Below, one piece after another: positions 42,854-50,782 of a DNA stretch of 64,000 nucleotides. The stretch spans positions 1 to 64,000 of the forward strand of contig NZ_JAVIFX010000005.1 of the NCBI RefSeq assembly GCF_031157255.1, given 5' to 3'. Numbering within the stretch: the first letter of the stretch is position 1; every line of letters begins with the position of its first letter. Made by a program: the position numbers and the translations under genes. The notes beneath the pieces were generated by a model. That model was not told the DNA's origin. It did not search any database and saw only the letters and a program-made list of their open reading frames with translations. The DNA comes from Bradyrhizobium sp. LHD-71 (GTDB lineage Bacteria; Pseudomonadota; Alphaproteobacteria; Rhizobiales; Xanthobacteraceae).

Positions 42854-44335
42854 ATGCCGACCACCTTCGATCTCGTTGTCAGGGGCGGCGTCGTGGTCAC
42901 CGCCAGCGACGTGTTCAAGGCAGATATCGGGATTGCCGGTGGAAAGGTTGCTGCGCTCGGCACCGATCTCGAAGGCAACAGGGTTGTCGATGCCGACGGC
43001 CTGCTCGTCCTGCCGGGCGGAGTCGATACGCATGTGCATATCGAGCAGCCTTCCTCAGGCCCGGCGCAGATGTGTGACACGTTCGAGACGGGCACCGCTT
43101 CTGCTGCGGCCGGCGGCACGACCACCGTCATCTGCTTTGCCACACAGATGCGTGGCGGCTCGCTCAAGGCCGCCGTCGAAGACTATCGTGTCGCTGCACG
43201 CAGGGCGCGCGTCGACTACACCTTCCACCTGACGATCAGCGATCCTACCGACGTGGTGCTGCGGGACGAACTGCCGACGCTGATCGACAGCGGCTGCCGT
43301 TCGGTCAAGGTCTTCATGACTTATGACGGAATCGGACTTGACGATGCTCAGTTGATCAGGACGCTCGCGGCTGCGCGCAAGGCCGGTGCGCTGGTCTGCG
43401 TACATGCGGAACACCATGCGCTGATCGCCTATCTCAGCGAGCGGCTGGTCGCGGCCGGGCTGACGGCGCCGAAATATCATGCGTGGGCAAAGCCGACAGT
43501 TGTCGAGCGAGAGGCGATCTCGCGCATTGTCGCCATCGCCGAAGTGCTCGACGTACCGATCCAGATCTTTCACGTGTCAGGCCCCGAACCCGCAGAGGAG
43601 ATCGCTCGCGCTCAGGCGCGCGGGATGAAGGTTTGGGGCGAGACCTGCCCGCAATATCTGACGATCACAGCCGAGGACCTTGACCGCCCGGGCTTCGAGG
43701 GGGCCAAGTTCATGTTCGGACCGGCGCCACGCGGCACGGCCGAGGCGGAGGGCCTGTGGCGGGCGATCAAGACGGGCACGATTGGTGTGATCTCGTCCGA
43801 CCATGCGCCAACGCGGTTCGACGATCCGCGCGGAAAGAAAGTCGCCGGCGAGAATGGACCATTCACTAAGGTGCCAAACGGAATCCCCGGTCTCGCGGCG
43901 CGCCTTCCCCTGATCTTCCACGAGGGAGTCACCAAGGGCAATATCGAGCTATCAAAATTCGTCGACCTGATCGCCACGCGCCCTGCCAAGCTCTACGGGC
44001 TTTTTCCCAAAAAGGGCACAATCGCGGTCGGATCTGACGCCGACCTCGTGCTCTTCAATCCACGGGCATACCAGACGCTGACCAATGCCGGTCAGCACCA
44101 TGGCGGCGACTACACGCCCTATGAGGGCCGCGAGGTCACCGGCAAGGTCATCGCGACCTATCTGCGCGGCACCTGCGTCTTCGAGAACGACACGGTCGTC
44201 GGCGCTATCGGCGGCGGTTCCTTCGTGCCGCGCGCGCCGTACGCGGAGATTGAACCACGCGGCGTGTTCCCAATCCCATTTGACCCGGTCACCAGCACCG
44301 TCCTGGAGGACAAGCCGAAGCTCGCGGCCGAATGA
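42854..44335 (+). CDS. Dihydropyrimidinase (D-hydantoinase) family enzyme
   Basis: 493-residue cyclic amidohydrolase. Metal-site motifs are GGVDTHVHIEQP, the carbamylated-Lys region SVKVFMTYDG, CVHAEHH, IQIFHVSGPEPAEEIARAQARG, GETCPQYLT and ISSDHAPT. The C-terminal segment GSDADLVLFNPRAYQTLT is typical of dihydropyrimidinases. It hydrolyses six-membered ureides or hydantoins. ATG at 42854 is preferred over a longer frame because it begins the beta-strand FDLVVRGG. First gene of a dihydropyrimidinase-Pot-type ABC-beta-propeller operon, so its substrate is probably imported by the following transporter. Confidence 0.92.
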   Translation: MPTTFDLVVRGGVVVTASDVFKADIGIAGGKVAALGTDLEGNRVVDADGLLVLPGGVDTHVHIEQPSSGPAQMCDTFETGTASAAAGGTTTVICFATQMRGGSLKAAVEDYRVAARRARVDYTFHLTISDPTDVVLRDELPTLIDSGCRSVKVFMTYDGIGLDDAQLIRTLAAARKAGALVCVHAEHHALIAYLSERLVAAGLTAPKYHAWAKPTVVEREAISRIVAIAEVLDVPIQIFHVSGPEPAEEIARAQARGMKVWGETCPQYLTITAEDLDRPGFEGAKFMFGPAPRGTAEAEGLWRAIKTGTIGVISSDHAPTRFDDPRGKKVAGENGPFTKVPNGIPGLAARLPLIFHEGVTKGNIELSKFVDLIATRPAKLYGLFPKKGTIAVGSDADLVLFNPRAYQTLTNAGQHHGGDYTPYEGREVTGKVIATYLRGTCVFENDTVVGAIGGGSFVPRAPYAEIEPRGVFPIPFDPVTSTVLEDKPKLAAE

Positions 44336-44375
44336 CCGTTCGACGGGTGCCCATCATCGATCCGCAGGAGTAGCA

Positions 44376-45404
44376 ATGTCGCCCACCCTTTCCCGCCGTA
44401 GCTTCCTCGCCGCCTCGGGCGCCGCCGCCATCACCGGCTTTCCCAACGTGTTGAGGGCGCAGACGCGCGAAATTTTCATTGGCGGTCCGGCTTCGCCAGG
44501 GCTGACCGACGTACTCTTCCCGCTGATCGAGAAGAAGCACAACTTCAAGATCTTGTTCGAGGGCACGAACTCACTCATCAACCTGGAAAAGATCCGCAAC
44601 AACAAGGATCGTCCCACTATGACGGTGACGATGATGGACGATCCGGTTCTAGTCCTCGCGCAGCGCGAAAAGCTGATCGAAAAGCTGCCGACCGACGTGA
44701 CGAACCTCGCCCAGCTGTCGGCAGAAGCCAAGCCGAACGAGGCGATGTGGGCAAACTGGTGTCAGCCGATGTGCTCGGCATCGCACAACACCAAGAGCGT
44801 GCCGCACGGCATCGCGAGCTATGCTGACTTCTGGGACAAGAAATATCGCGACGGGCTGATCCTCATTTCGATGCGCATCACCCAGGCCGTCGCGCCGCTG
44901 CTGGCGGCAACGCAAATTGCGACAGGTAAGCCGCTCGCCGAATGCCTGAAGCTGGCCGACGAGGGATTTGCCAAGTTGAAGGAGCTTCGTCCAAACATCC
45001 TGCAGGTCTCGACCAACGCACCGCAAGCCCAACAGTTGCTCGAGACCGGAGAGTGTCTGGCCTATCTGGCGCCCGATTCCCGCACGACCCTGTTCCGCAA
45101 GGCCGCCGGCGCCTCCATCGACCAGTCCTATCCGAAGGAAGGGCTCATCGCGATGCCGGCAGGTGTCGCCCTAGTCGCCAACGGCCCCAACAAGGATCTC
45201 GGCATAACTTTCATCAATGAACTCCTGAGCGCCGAGACACAGGCTACGGTCGCTAAAGCCTTCTACTCGAAGCCGACAAACACCGCGACGAAGCTGCCCG
45301 ACGGCATTTCCTTTCCGGAGATGGTCGTGCTCGACTGGGAATATTTCGCCGACAACCGCAACCGCTGGATCGAACGCTTCGAGCGCGAGGTCGCGGCGCG
45401 ATGA
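44376..45404 (+). CDS. PotD-like periplasmic binding protein with Tat signal
   Basis: 342-residue type-II binding protein for the downstream ABC system (polyamine/Fe/thiamine-like PotD-AfuA group). A Tat signal peptide is visible (SRRSFLAASGAAAITGFPNVLRA, with the S-R-R-x-F-L motif). The body contains TNSLINLEKIRNN, LISMRITQAVAPLLAATQIA and a late EYFADNRNRWIERFEREV helix common at the C-terminus of such proteins. ATG at 44376 follows GCAGGAG. Its stop overlaps the ATPase start (ATGA). Ligand unknown; the operon suggests a ureide or cyclic amide. Confidence 0.87.
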   Translation: MSPTLSRRSFLAASGAAAITGFPNVLRAQTREIFIGGPASPGLTDVLFPLIEKKHNFKILFEGTNSLINLEKIRNNKDRPTMTVTMMDDPVLVLAQREKLIEKLPTDVTNLAQLSAEAKPNEAMWANWCQPMCSASHNTKSVPHGIASYADFWDKKYRDGLILISMRITQAVAPLLAATQIATGKPLAECLKLADEGFAKLKELRPNILQVSTNAPQAQQLLETGECLAYLAPDSRTTLFRKAAGASIDQSYPKEGLIAMPAGVALVANGPNKDLGITFINELLSAETQATVAKAFYSKPTNTATKLPDGISFPEMVVLDWEYFADNRNRWIERFEREVAAR

Positions 45405-46516
45405 GCGCCTTGACTGCAGCGACAGAGGCGTCCGTTCCCAAGGCCGCCGCCGCGCATCTCCGGATCAGGCAGCTCGGCAAGCGCTTCGGCAGCAACACCG
45501 TGCTGCGGGACCTTGCGTTGTCGGTCGAACAGGGGGAGTTCGTCTCCCTGCTCGGCCCTTCGGGCTGCGGGAAGACAACGCTCCTGCGACTGATCGCCGG
45601 TTTGATGTTGCCGGATACCGGCACGATCACGATCGGCGATCGCGATCTGACGCGCACTCCACCGCATAAGCGCAATGTTGGCGTAGTCTTCCAGAACTAT
45701 GCCCTCTTCCCTCATCTGACCGTGGCAGAGAATGTCGGCTTCGGCTTACGCAACCGCAAGATGGCGGCCGCAGAGCGGAAGCGGCGCGTCGCCGAGGCGC
45801 TAGAGTTGGTGCGGATGCAGGAATTCGCCGAGCGTTCGGTTACGGTCCTCTCCGGCGGCCAGCAACAGCGCATCGCGGTCGCAAGGGCGATCGTCGTCGA
45901 GCCGGCCATCCTTTTGCTGGACGAGCCCTTCTCGGCTCTCGACAGGAAGCTGCGCGAAACGATGCAGATCGAACTTCGCCACATCCTGCGCAATCTCGGC
46001 ATCACCTCGATCTTTGTAACCCACGATCAAGACGAAGCCCTCGTTATGAGCGACCGGATCGCCGTGATGAATCAGGGGCAGATCGAGCATTTCGGCCCGC
46101 CAGGCGACATTTACACGAATCCGAAGTCGCTGTTCGTGCTTGAGTTCGTAGGCCAGTCCACGCGGCTGCCGGGCAAGGTCTTGCAGACGATCACCGGCCG
46201 CGTCGAGGTCGAAACGCCGCTCGGTCACATCCGTGCCCCCGGCAGCTACCTCCCCGGCAGCCGCGTCGTCGTCGCCGCGCGCCCGGAAGCGATCACGCTC
46301 GGGGAAGGCCCTGCAGGAGAATTCAACACGATCAAGGCCACTCTCACCGACATTGTCTATCTCGGCGCGAAAACGCAGCTACATTTCCATGGGGCAGCGC
46401 AGGACGAGGCGATCCAGGTCGACGTGGCACGATTGCCGATCGGCGGCCTTGCTCCTGGCGCGGAGCTTTCGCTGCGCTGGCGCATTGCCGACACCATGCT
46501 GTTCCCCGCGCCATGA
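45401..46516 (+). CDS. PotA-like ABC importer ATPase with TOBE domain
   Basis: 371 residues. ATPase domain: Walker A GPSGCGKT, VFQNYALFPHLTVAENVGFGL, signature LSGGQQQRIAVARAI, Walker B ILLLDEPFSALD and H-loop VTHDQDEAL. C-terminal TOBE-type domain (from about residue 285) with VAARPEAITLGEG and IVYLGAKTQLHF. The layout is that of PotA/FbpC/UgpC. Start and stop both overlap the neighbours by four bases (ATGA). Confidence 0.94.
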   Translation: MSALTAATEASVPKAAAAHLRIRQLGKRFGSNTVLRDLALSVEQGEFVSLLGPSGCGKTTLLRLIAGLMLPDTGTITIGDRDLTRTPPHKRNVGVVFQNYALFPHLTVAENVGFGLRNRKMAAAERKRRVAEALELVRMQEFAERSVTVLSGGQQQRIAVARAIVVEPAILLLDEPFSALDRKLRETMQIELRHILRNLGITSIFVTHDQDEALVMSDRIAVMNQGQIEHFGPPGDIYTNPKSLFVLEFVGQSTRLPGKVLQTITGRVEVETPLGHIRAPGSYLPGSRVVVAARPEAITLGEGPAGEFNTIKATLTDIVYLGAKTQLHFHGAAQDEAIQVDVARLPIGGLAPGAELSLRWRIADTMLFPAP

Positions 46517-47388
46517 CCGCGATCGACCTAACCGCTGCAAAACCTGTGGTCCGGCGCCGCGTCGAGCTCGATCCGCGTCTCGTGATGGCTCTTCCGAGCC
46601 TCGCCTTCATGAGCCTCGTCTTCGCATTCCCGCTCGCGCTGCTGATGGCAAAGAGCTTCCAGGGGCCGGACGGGCTGACCCTGGCCGGTTACAACCGCAT
46701 CCTGGGCGATGCCTACTATCGCGGCGTCATCTGGGATTCGCTCACACTCGCCTGTCGCGTTACGCTGATCACGTTGCTGTTCGGCTATCCCGCAGCCTAC
46801 GCGCTGACCCGTGCGAAGGGAGGGTTCCAGCTCATCATGTTTGCGCTCGTCTTCCTGCCACTGACGGTCAGCATCATCGTCAAGACCTTCGGGCTGACCA
46901 TCATGTTCCGGCGAGAGGGGATTCTGAACTGGCTTCTCTTGAACACCGGTCTGTTGGACGCGCCGGTGCGGTTCGTGTTCACGGAGATGAGCCTGGTGAT
47001 CGGTATGGTCAACGTATTCTTGCCTTTCCTGATCCTGCCGCTCTACTCGGTGATGCGCATGCTCGACGCGCGCTATCTCGATGCCGCGGCAACGCTCGGC
47101 ACCTCGCCGTTGAACACCTTCCGACGCGTCTTCCTGCCGCTGACCATGCCCGGCGTGATCGCCGGCTCCTCGATCGTCTTTGCATTGTCCGTCGCCGCTT
47201 ATGTCACTCCCGGGCTGCTGATCGGCGAGCGTTACATGACGATGTCGATGGTGATGGCGAAGGCGTTCCTGAACTTTCGCGACTATCAACTCGGCTCGGC
47301 CATGGCCTGCATCATGCTCGCGATCGCGTTGGTGATCGTCTTCCTGTCAAGCTTCCTGACACGCAATCTCGAAGCGAGGGGACGTTAG
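46513..47388 (+). CDS. PotB-like ABC permease
   Basis: 291-residue permease with six predicted helices. FPLALLMAKSFQGPDGLTLAGYNRIL is the usual PotB opening, ALTRAKGGFQLIMFALVFLPL follows, and the EAA loop DAAATLGTSPLNTFRRVFLPLTMPGV couples to the ATPase. ATG overlaps the ATPase stop; the next permease begins two bases after its stop. Confidence 0.92.
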   Translation: MTAIDLTAAKPVVRRRVELDPRLVMALPSLAFMSLVFAFPLALLMAKSFQGPDGLTLAGYNRILGDAYYRGVIWDSLTLACRVTLITLLFGYPAAYALTRAKGGFQLIMFALVFLPLTVSIIVKTFGLTIMFRREGILNWLLLNTGLLDAPVRFVFTEMSLVIGMVNVFLPFLILPLYSVMRMLDARYLDAAATLGTSPLNTFRRVFLPLTMPGVIAGSSIVFALSVAAYVTPGLLIGERYMTMSMVMAKAFLNFRDYQLGSAMACIMLAIALVIVFLSSFLTRNLEARGR

Positions 47389-47390
47389 CA

Positions 47391-48182
47391 ATGCCCGTCC
47401 TTGCGCGCCTGTTCGCCGGTCTGATGCTCTTTCTGGTGCTGGTGTTCCTTCTCGCACCGATCGCGATCGTGATCCCGATCTCGTTTTCGCCCTCGACGGT
47501 GTTCTCCTTCCCACCCACGGGATTCTCCCTGCGTTGGTATGAGAACATCCGAAATGCCGACGGCATTATCAAAGCGCTCTGGCTCTCGACGCAGATCGCG
47601 GCACTGTCTACCGCGGTCTCGCTGGTGCTGGGCACGCTGTGCGCCATCGCGATCGTGCGTGGTGCGATCCCAGGCGCGCGGCTGGTCTCGACTTTCATGA
47701 TCTCGCCGCTGATGATTCCTGGACTGGTGCTCGGTATCGCTTTTCTCCACGCAGCACGCGAGGTTGGACTGCGCGACGGATATATCCCGTTGCTGCTCGC
47801 CCATGTCGTCGTGACGATGCCGTTCATCATGCGCACCGTGCTGGCGAGCCTCGCACTATTCGACTTCACCATGGTCGATGCGGCCAGGATGCTCGGCTGC
47901 GCCTACCCTGCTGCGCTATGGCGCGTGCTGGTGCCCAACATCCTTCCTGGCTTCGTCTCGGGCGCGCTCTTCGCCTTCATCGTCTCCTTCGACAATTATC
48001 CGGTGTCCATCTTCCTCGTCGACGTGCATACGAAGACGTTGCCTATCCAGCTGCTTAACCAGCTTGAGATGTCGCCCGACCCGACACTCGCCGCCGTTGC
48101 GACCGTGATGATCGTGCTCACGATCCTGGCGCTGTTCGCTTGCGACCGGCTCGTGGGGCTCCGGCGGATGGCGGCGGTCTGA
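47391..48182 (+). CDS. PotC-like ABC permease
   Basis: 263-residue permease, partner of the PotB-like protein. VIPISFSPSTVFSFPPTGFSLRWYENI is the typical N-terminal periplasmic stretch; the EAA loop is DAARMLGCAYPAALWRVLVPNILPG. Ends 13 bases before the propeller gene. Together with the genes at 44376, 45401 and 46513 it makes a complete importer. Confidence 0.92.
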   Translation: MPVLARLFAGLMLFLVLVFLLAPIAIVIPISFSPSTVFSFPPTGFSLRWYENIRNADGIIKALWLSTQIAALSTAVSLVLGTLCAIAIVRGAIPGARLVSTFMISPLMIPGLVLGIAFLHAAREVGLRDGYIPLLLAHVVVTMPFIMRTVLASLALFDFTMVDAARMLGCAYPAALWRVLVPNILPGFVSGALFAFIVSFDNYPVSIFLVDVHTKTLPIQLLNQLEMSPDPTLAAVATVMIVLTILALFACDRLVGLRRMAAV

Positions 48183-48195
48183 GGGAGAGCATATT

Positions 48196-49086
48196 ATGGC
48201 CCATCGAGAACTGATCGTCGCCCTCGGCGACCAGCACTACCGCATCGTGCGCCCGTGGGGGGACGTACCCGCCGGTCCCGCCAGGGTGACCGACGTGACG
48301 GTTGATCTGGAGGGACAGGTCCACGTTCTGCTGCGATCGGACCCGCTGACCGACGAACTGACCGATGCCGTCATAACGCTCGCGCCGGACGGAACGCGTC
48401 TCGCCTCCTGGGGCGCTGGACTAATCGCCGACGCCCACATGCTCGCGACCGCGCCCGATGGACGGCTCTTCATCGTTGACCGCGATTCTCATCAGATCCT
48501 CATCTTCGATCCTTCCGGCAACAGGCTTGGCGGTCTCGGGGTCCGGAATGCGCCGCATAGGCCGTTCAACCATCCAACCGACGTTGCCATCTCGACCGGC
48601 GGGGAGATCTATGTGTGCGAAGGTTATGCCGCCGGGACCGTGCACCGTTTCTCCACGGAAGAGGTGCAGAGCGGCTGCTGGGGGAAGATCGGGACCGCTC
48701 TCGGCGAGTTCATGAACGCTCATGCGATCTGGCTGCAGCCGGACGGACGAGTTGTTGTCGCCGACCGCGAGAACGACAGGCTGCAGGTCTTCTCGCCGGA
48801 TGGCGTACTGCTAACCGTCTGGACCGGCTTCAAGCAACCCCTCGACATCTGGGGGGATGATGAAGGCTGTCTCTTCGTCACGGATCTCCTGCCCTCGCTG
48901 ACGAAGCTTGCGTCCGACGGCACGCTGATCGGACGTTGCCGGCCGGTCCTGAACGGAGCTCACGGCATCTGGGGGGCCAAGGACGGCAGCCTCTTGCTCG
49001 CTGAAGGCAACCCAAGCCGGCTCACGCGTCTGGTGCCCCTACATCGAGCCCCACCGAATACGGTGGTGTGCGGCCGGCAGGGCTGA
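48196..49086 (+). CDS. Six-bladed beta-propeller (NHL-type) protein
   Basis: 296-residue protein built of NHL-like repeats, for example MLATAPDGRLFIVDRDSHQILIFDPSG, HPTDVAISTGGEIYVCEG, AIWLQPDGRVVVADRENDRLQVFSPDG and the weaker PLDIWGDDEGCLFVTD. This spacing of about 45 residues fits a six-bladed propeller like that of peptidylglycine amidating lyase or SMP-30/gluconolactonase relatives. No signal peptide, so cytoplasmic. As last gene of the dihydropyrimidinase-importer operon it could be a lactonase- or lyase-type enzyme acting on the same substrate; that role is inference. Confidence 0.8.
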   Translation: MAHRELIVALGDQHYRIVRPWGDVPAGPARVTDVTVDLEGQVHVLLRSDPLTDELTDAVITLAPDGTRLASWGAGLIADAHMLATAPDGRLFIVDRDSHQILIFDPSGNRLGGLGVRNAPHRPFNHPTDVAISTGGEIYVCEGYAAGTVHRFSTEEVQSGCWGKIGTALGEFMNAHAIWLQPDGRVVVADRENDRLQVFSPDGVLLTVWTGFKQPLDIWGDDEGCLFVTDLLPSLTKLASDGTLIGRCRPVLNGAHGIWGAKDGSLLLAEGNPSRLTRLVPLHRAPPNTVVCGRQG

Positions 49087-49159
49087 TCTGCCCTCTAAGT
49101 CCGCTTTGGGTCATAACCGAAGACCCCATACCCTGCGGCGCGACGCCTTGACAGCACGA

Positions 49160-49174
49160 GAACAAAATAAGAAC
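49160..49174. promoter_or_regulatory. LexA-type SOS box (GAAC-N7-GAAC)
   Basis: GAACAAAATAAGAAC matches exactly the direct-repeat LexA box of alphaproteobacteria (GAAC, seven bases, GAAC). It lies 30 bases before the start at 49204. A TTGACA at 49148-49153 would put the box over the -10 region. Confidence 0.7.
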
Positions 49175-49203
49175 ATCTCGGCGGCCAGCACGAAAAGAGC
49201 GAT

Positions 49204-49443
49204 ATGCCAGCAGACCCTCAGGGCAAGAAACGACCAGAACCTGACCGGCTCGACGTCGCCGCGGACGAGGCCATAGCCATGTGTGGCGGCGACATGCGCA
49301 GCACTATCCGCGCGCTCCTTCTTGCCAACGAATTTCTAGAACACGAAGTCAAGGAACTGATGGTCGCCGTTTCAAAGGGGTACGAGCGACGCCGCCGCAA
49401 TTACCTGCGACCGCCACCAAGTGGGCGAAAGGATTACGACTAA
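49204..49443 (+). CDS. Conserved small helical protein of unknown function (Hyphomicrobiales)
   Basis: 79-residue protein with a central helical segment DEAIAMCGGDMRSTIRALLLANEFLEHEV that I recognise as a widespread motif in Bradyrhizobium and relatives, usually written DEAI-x2-C-x-GDMR-x-TIRAL. A basic tail (KGYERRRRNYLRPPP) follows. Function unknown. A LexA-type box 30 bases upstream suggests DNA-damage control; paralogues of this small protein are common, so this copy may be one of several. Confidence 0.72.
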   Translation: MPADPQGKKRPEPDRLDVAADEAIAMCGGDMRSTIRALLLANEFLEHEVKELMVAVSKGYERRRRNYLRPPPSGRKDYD

Positions 49444-49467
49444 GAGTGCCGCAGCACTGCGCCCGGC

Positions 49468-49668
49468 GTCGATCACCTCGATCTGGTGCTGGCAAACGGC
49501 TACATCAGCAAGCTGTTTCGCAATGGCAAAGTGGTCGGCTATTTGGCGAAAATTTTCTCAGAGCTGCTGTTCGAGTTTGAGAAGATCACGGAAGCAGAAT
49601 GCCTCGCACTTGTCCTTAGTCGCTTCGCGCGAACGTGTCGCACGGGGGGAACAGCGCATGGAATATAA
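49468..49668 (+). pseudogene. C-terminal remnant of a RepB/ParB-like plasmid partition protein
   Basis: The frame after the 49443 stop reads DHLDLVLANGYISKLFRNGK, then VVGYLAKIFSELLFEFEKI and TEAECLAL. This matches the end of RepB-type partition proteins (LDLVLA-x-GYL-x-KLL-x-N-x-x-VVRYLA...EIL-x-EF-x-KI-x-EAE), with some drift. No ParB nuclease or HTH domain is present upstream. It is a decayed fragment that points to a past plasmid or integrative element here. Confidence 0.6.
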
Positions 49669-49863
49669 TCAGGGGGCGTTTCGGCTGTCGATACCCGCAT
49701 TTCAATATTGCAGGCCGAAAGACAGACATCGCGAAAAGCCTCAACGCGCACGCCATAGCCTTCTTCAACGAGCGGGGCCTCTTCAATAGCTGGAAATACG
49801 GCTTCCTCCAGGACACCATGGCAAAGCGGCGGCTTTCAGCGGCGCAACTCGCCAAGCTGTCGG

Positions 49864-50082
49864 ATGAGATTCGAACGCCGTATTCCATTCCACATAGCGA
49901 GCCGTTCCTGACAGCCGGACGGCTCTGCGCGAGGGCACGTCGAGGTAGTTGCTCTCGACCACCGGGTTTGCCCTAATGTTGCGTAGAGTTCCGGGAGAGC
50001 GAAGTTCGCCGATGGCCATCGACTTCTTGTCCAGAACGACAAAGTTGCCCTTGGGCGAAACGCCATTCCTTTGATGGTTTGG
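49864..50082 (-). pseudogene. Fragment of a pyridoxamine-5'-phosphate-oxidase-family (FMN-binding split barrel) protein
   Basis: Reverse-strand NGVSPKGNFVVLDKKSMAIG, then ELRSPGTLRNIRANPVVESN and RAVRLSGTARYVEWNTAFES. The SPKG, RSPGT-x-RNI-x-x-NP and GTA blocks are typical of small PPOX-class proteins. The N-terminal strand is replaced by unrelated sequence, and downstream of ES the frame loses similarity. It is divergent from the tetR gene, a common arrangement for regulator and target, so the target seems to have decayed. Confidence 0.65.
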
Positions 50083-50123
50083 CAGTTGAGGTCCTGAAAG
50101 ATATCTGCCCGAGAAAACGATTC

Positions 50124-50152
50124 TTGACAGACCGATCCAGAATCCATAGTTA
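50124..50152 (+). promoter_or_regulatory. Promoter of the tetR-type gene (possible leaderless transcript)
   Basis: TTGACA (50124-50129), 17 bases, TAGTTA (50147-50152). The ATG begins seven bases after the -10 box, where transcription should start, and no Shine-Dalgarno is seen, so the mRNA may be leaderless. Confidence 0.6.
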
Positions 50153-50158
50153 CGTTGC

Positions 50159-50725
50159 ATGGCAAGGCACAAGGAATTCGACCGGCACATGGCGATCGAC
50201 GCCGCGATAGCGGTGTTTCGCGAGCATGGCTACGAGGGCGCCTCCACCGGCATGCTGATGGATCGGATGGGCATCGGCCGTCAGAGCCTCTACGACACGT
50301 TCGGCGACAAGTGGCAACTCTACCAGGCGGCGCTGCAGCGCTATTCGGTGGGCGAGACGTCCGCGCATGCGACAGCGCTGAAGCAAGGCCCCCGCGCCGT
50401 CGACGGAATTCGCGCGATGCTTGCCCGCGTCGTGGAAAGGGCGATGGAGCCTTGCCTCGGCGTCTCGGCAATCTGCGAATTCGGCCGCAGCAAGCCGGAA
50501 TTGTCACAAATTCAGGATGCCTGCGCGCGTGGACTACGAACCAATATTTCGAAGGCAGTCCGGGAGGCGCAGGTGCAAGGAAGTCTCGCCGGCGACAGTG
50601 ATCCCGGCGAGATCGCCGACTTCCTGGTCGCGTGCATCGCCGGCATCCGCATCGCGGCGCGCGGCGGCGCCGGTCGCAAGGCACTGAACAGCCTCGCGCG
50701 ACATGCGATGCTCGCCTTGCGCTGA
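50159..50725 (+). CDS. TetR/AcrR-family transcriptional regulator
   Basis: 188 residues. N-terminal HTH: MAIDAAIAVFREHGYEGASTGMLMDRMGIGRQSLYDTFGDKWQLYQAAL, the standard TetR signature with helix 3 at about residues 41-48. The C-terminal ligand domain contains ERAMEPCLGVSAICEFGRSKPEL and a late IADFLVACIAGIRIAARGG helix. It likely represses the quinone reductase 57 bases downstream and, before its decay, the divergent PPOX gene. It probably senses an electrophile or xenobiotic; that is a family-level guess. Confidence 0.9.
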   Translation: MARHKEFDRHMAIDAAIAVFREHGYEGASTGMLMDRMGIGRQSLYDTFGDKWQLYQAALQRYSVGETSAHATALKQGPRAVDGIRAMLARVVERAMEPCLGVSAICEFGRSKPELSQIQDACARGLRTNISKAVREAQVQGSLAGDSDPGEIADFLVACIAGIRIAARGGAGRKALNSLARHAMLALR

Positions 50726-50782
50726 GCTTCGTCTTTTTTCGTTCCCAATTCTGGATCAATCAGTCAAATAAAGGAGATCTCG

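Noticed and set aside
42478-43167. 229-codon - strand frame in front of and across the dihydropyrimidinase start
   Set aside because: Antisense to a well-supported gene over most of its length; the remainder is low-complexity Ser/Arg/Pro sequence.
46233-48182. 649-codon + strand frame spanning the permease genes
   Set aside because: Only its last 264 codons are the PotC-like permease from ATG 47391; the earlier part is the out-of-frame reading of the PotA- and PotB-like genes.
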